This document shows positions 5,742 through 7,550 of a stretch of DNA of 7,550 nucleotides, one piece after another. The DNA comes from Propionibacterium sp. (GTDB lineage Bacteria > Actinomycetota > Actinomycetes > Propionibacteriales > Propionibacteriaceae), in the NCBI GenBank assembly GCA_012514785.1, contig JAAYZP010000215.1:1-7550 (forward strand), written 5' to 3'. The stretch's first letter is position 1. Every line of letters starts with the position of its first letter. Both the position numbers and the translations under genes were made by a program. The notes beneath the pieces are model-generated. The model did no database searches, was not told where the DNA came from, and saw only the letters and a list, made by a program, of their open reading frames with translations.

Positions 5742-7072
5742 CCCACGACGTCTACGCCGGGCCGGGCGAGAAGCCGGCCGACCACACCTACTTCCCGCAG
5801 GGCGGCGACTGGGAGGACATCGTCGCCGAACAGGGGGAACGCGGTGACGAGACGATCGTCATCAACATGGGGCCCTCGCACCCCTCCACGCACGGCGTGC
5901 TCCGCCTGATGCTGGAGCTGGACGGCGAAACCGTCACCTCGATCCGCCCCGGGCTGGGCTTCCTGCACACGGGCATCGAGAAGAACATCGAGTTCAAGAC
6001 GTGGACGCAGGCCGTGACGTACGTCACGCGCATGGACTACGTCGCCCCGCTGTTCAACGAGGCCGTGTTCTGCATGGCCACCGAGCGGCTGCTCGGCATC
6101 GAGGACGACATCCCCGAGCGCGCGCAGGTGATCCGGGTGCTCGTGATGGAGCTCAACCGCATCGCCTCGCACCTCGTCGCCATGGGCACCGGCGCGCTGG
6201 AGATCGGCTCCACCACCGTCATGTCGATCGGCTTCCGCGAGCGCGAGATGATCCTCGACTTCCTCGAAGACCTCACCGGGCTGCGCATGAACCACGCGTA
6301 CATCCGCCCCGGCGGCGTGGCCAACGACCTCCCCGAGGGTGGCCTTGACCATCTCCGCGAGGTCATCAAGTGGCTGCACAAGCACCTTCCCGAGTACGCG
6401 AGCTTCTGCAACGAGAACCCGATCTTCCTCGCACGTATGAAGGACATCGCCCGGATCGACCTGAGCGGGTCGATGATGCTCGGCGTGACCGGCCCGCGCA
6501 TGCGCGCCACCGGCTACGACTGGGACCTCCGCAAGACGCAGCCGTACTGCGGCTACGAGACCTACGACTTCGACGTCGTGAGCTGGACCGGCGACGACGC
6601 CTACGGCGCGTTCCGCATCCGCCAGGCGGAGTGCTGGGAGTCGCTGAAGATCGTCGAGCAGTGCCTGGAGCGCCTGGAGAAGTCCCAGGGCGAGCCGATC
6701 ATGGTGGCCGACAAGAAGATCGCCTGGCCCGCGCAGCTGTCGGTCGGCACCGACGGCCAGGGCAACAGCAACGAGCACATCAAGCACATCATGACGGGCT
6801 CGATGGAGGCGCTGATCCACCACTTCAAGATCGTCACGGAGGGCTTCAACGTCCCCGTCGGCCAGGCGTACGTCGCGATCGAGTCGCCGAAGGGCGAACT
6901 GGGCTGCCACGTCGTCTCCGACGGCGGCCCGCGGCCGTACCGGGCGCACATGCGCGACCCCGGGTTCCACCACATCCAGACGATCCCGTATATGTGTGAG
7001 GGCGGCATGATGTCCGACGTGGTCGTCGCGCTCGCCAGCATCGACCCCGTTCTTGGAGGTGTGGACCGGTGA
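5738..7072 (+). CDS. nuoD: NADH-quinone oxidoreductase subunit D (quinone-site subunit)
   Basis: NuoD is the 49-kDa-type subunit that forms most of the quinone-binding cavity together with NuoB. The 444-residue protein has NMGPSHPSTHGVLR at 43-56. His52 and Tyr101 (in RMDY) align with the quinone-headgroup ligands His38 and Tyr87 of Thermus Nqo4, so the site looks functional. The end, DPVLGGVDR, is typical of the family, so the protein is full length. About 40 residues precede the conserved core and include GGDWEDIV (22-29), a feature of actinobacterial homologues. The start is the GTG at 5738 within a GTGA overlap with nuoC; GAAGGG at 5725-5730 gives 7-nt spacing. The usual GPQHP is GPSHP here, a substitution I believe occurs in other NuoD proteins. 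A GTGA overlap joins it to nuoE. Confidence 0.97.
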   Translation: MTHDVYAGPGEKPADHTYFPQGGDWEDIVAEQGERGDETIVINMGPSHPSTHGVLRLMLELDGETVTSIRPGLGFLHTGIEKNIEFKTWTQAVTYVTRMDYVAPLFNEAVFCMATERLLGIEDDIPERAQVIRVLVMELNRIASHLVAMGTGALEIGSTTVMSIGFREREMILDFLEDLTGLRMNHAYIRPGGVANDLPEGGLDHLREVIKWLHKHLPEYASFCNENPIFLARMKDIARIDLSGSMMLGVTGPRMRATGYDWDLRKTQPYCGYETYDFDVVSWTGDDAYGAFRIRQAECWESLKIVEQCLERLEKSQGEPIMVADKKIAWPAQLSVGTDGQGNSNEHIKHIMTGSMEALIHHFKIVTEGFNVPVGQAYVAIESPKGELGCHVVSDGGPRPYRAHMRDPGFHHIQTIPYMCEGGMMSDVVVALASIDPVLGGVDR

Positions 7073-7550
7073 CCAGCTACTTCGAAACCCATTTCCCGGA
7101 CTCGGGTTCGATCGACTACGACGACCAGTCGTCGAACATCGACGACACCACGATCTCCGAGCTGCAGGAGCTCGCCGACAAGTACCCGCAGCCGCGTTCC
7201 GCGCTGCTGCCGATGCTGCACCTGGTGCAGTCGGTCGACGGCCGGGTGAGCCCGCGCGGCATCGAGGTGTGCGCGGAGATCCTCGACATCACCACCGCGC
7301 AGGTGTCCGGCGTCGCCACGTTCTACACCATGTACAAGCGCCGCCCGGCGGGCAAGCACCACGTCGGTGTCTGCACGACGTCGCTCTGCGCGACGATGGG
7401 CGGCGACATCCTCCTCGACCGCGCCAAGAAGAAGCTCGGCATCGAGGAGAACCAGACGACGTCCGACGGCCAGATCTCCCTGGAGGCCACGGAGTGCAAC
7501 GCCGCGTGCGACTACGCGCCGGTGATCACTGTCAACTGGGAGTTCTTCGA
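7069..7550 (+). CDS. nuoE: NADH-quinone oxidoreductase subunit E (3' end outside window)
   Basis: NuoE is the 24-kDa-type thioredoxin-fold subunit of the NADH-dehydrogenase module; it holds the [2Fe-2S] cluster N1a next to the FMN subunit NuoF. The frame runs from the GTG at 7069 to the window edge without a stop, giving 160 complete codons. The start is in a GTGA overlap with nuoD, and GGAGG at 7055-7059 lies 9 nt upstream. The N-terminal helical part contains YPQPRSALLPMLHLVQ (39-54). VSGVATFYTMY (79-89) is strongly conserved. The cluster ligands are Cys102 and Cys107 (C-x4-C), then Cys143 and Cys147 (C-x3-C) in ECNAACDYAPV. All four ligands are present, so the visible portion is intact; only a short C-terminal part should be missing. 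nuoF is expected next. Confidence 0.95.
   Translation, partial: MTSYFETHFPDSGSIDYDDQSSNIDDTTISELQELADKYPQPRSALLPMLHLVQSVDGRVSPRGIEVCAEILDITTAQVSGVATFYTMYKRRPAGKHHVGVCTTSLCATMGGDILLDRAKKKLGIEENQTTSDGQISLEATECNAACDYAPVITVNWEFF

Noticed and set aside
5732..6973. A 413-codon minus-strand frame opposite nuoD.
   Set aside because: It mirrors the nuoD coding sequence; composition is His/Asp/Val-rich with no domain, and nuoD is complete with catalytic residues.
1..7550. A novel defence, mobile or biosynthetic system.
   Set aside because: No transposase, integrase, repeat array, toxin-like small gene or unknown multi-gene cluster was found; all genes but the partial permease belong to known quinone and respiratory functions.

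Overview
The window is a stretch of chromosome from a GC-rich actinobacterium. The evidence is the strong G/C bias at third codon positions, frequent GTG starts, and actinobacterial-type N-terminal extensions on NuoC and NuoD. A member of the Propionibacteriaceae (Tessaracoccus- or Propionibacterium-like) is my best guess, but that is inferred from gene content and order, not shown by any marker gene.

Layout. Positions 1-1370 (+) hold the 3' part of a polytopic membrane protein of the DUF6297 / ABC-exporter permease type. It converges with an isochorismate synthase gene, menF-like (1392-2654, -), leaving only a 21-bp gap. A 162-bp divergent intergenic region (2655-2816) follows. It is the only real non-coding stretch and holds a strong dyad (2728-2763), a likely promoter, an AT-rich inverted repeat (2691-2722) and a third copy of the same 7-mer at the ribosome binding site. 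To its right, on the + strand, runs what looks like one transcription unit: a geranylgeranyl-reductase-family flavoprotein (2817-4085), then nuoA (4116-4475), nuoB (4498-5052), nuoC (5049-5741), nuoD (5738-7072) and the 5' part of nuoE (7069 to the window edge). The genes nuoB/C, C/D and D/E are joined by ATGA or GTGA overlaps.

How they fit together. MenF makes isochorismate, the committed precursor of menaquinone. The flavoprotein is most likely a menaquinone isoprenyl-chain reductase (MenJ-like). NuoA-E are subunits of complex I, which reduces menaquinone with NADH. The region therefore places quinone synthesis, quinone tailoring and a quinone-reducing enzyme around one shared divergent control region. 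This arrangement is known from other actinobacteria. I see no mobile element, CRISPR array, RNA gene or unknown multi-gene system. The points most worth a second look are the structured control region and a small patch of aberrant codon use inside the reductase gene.
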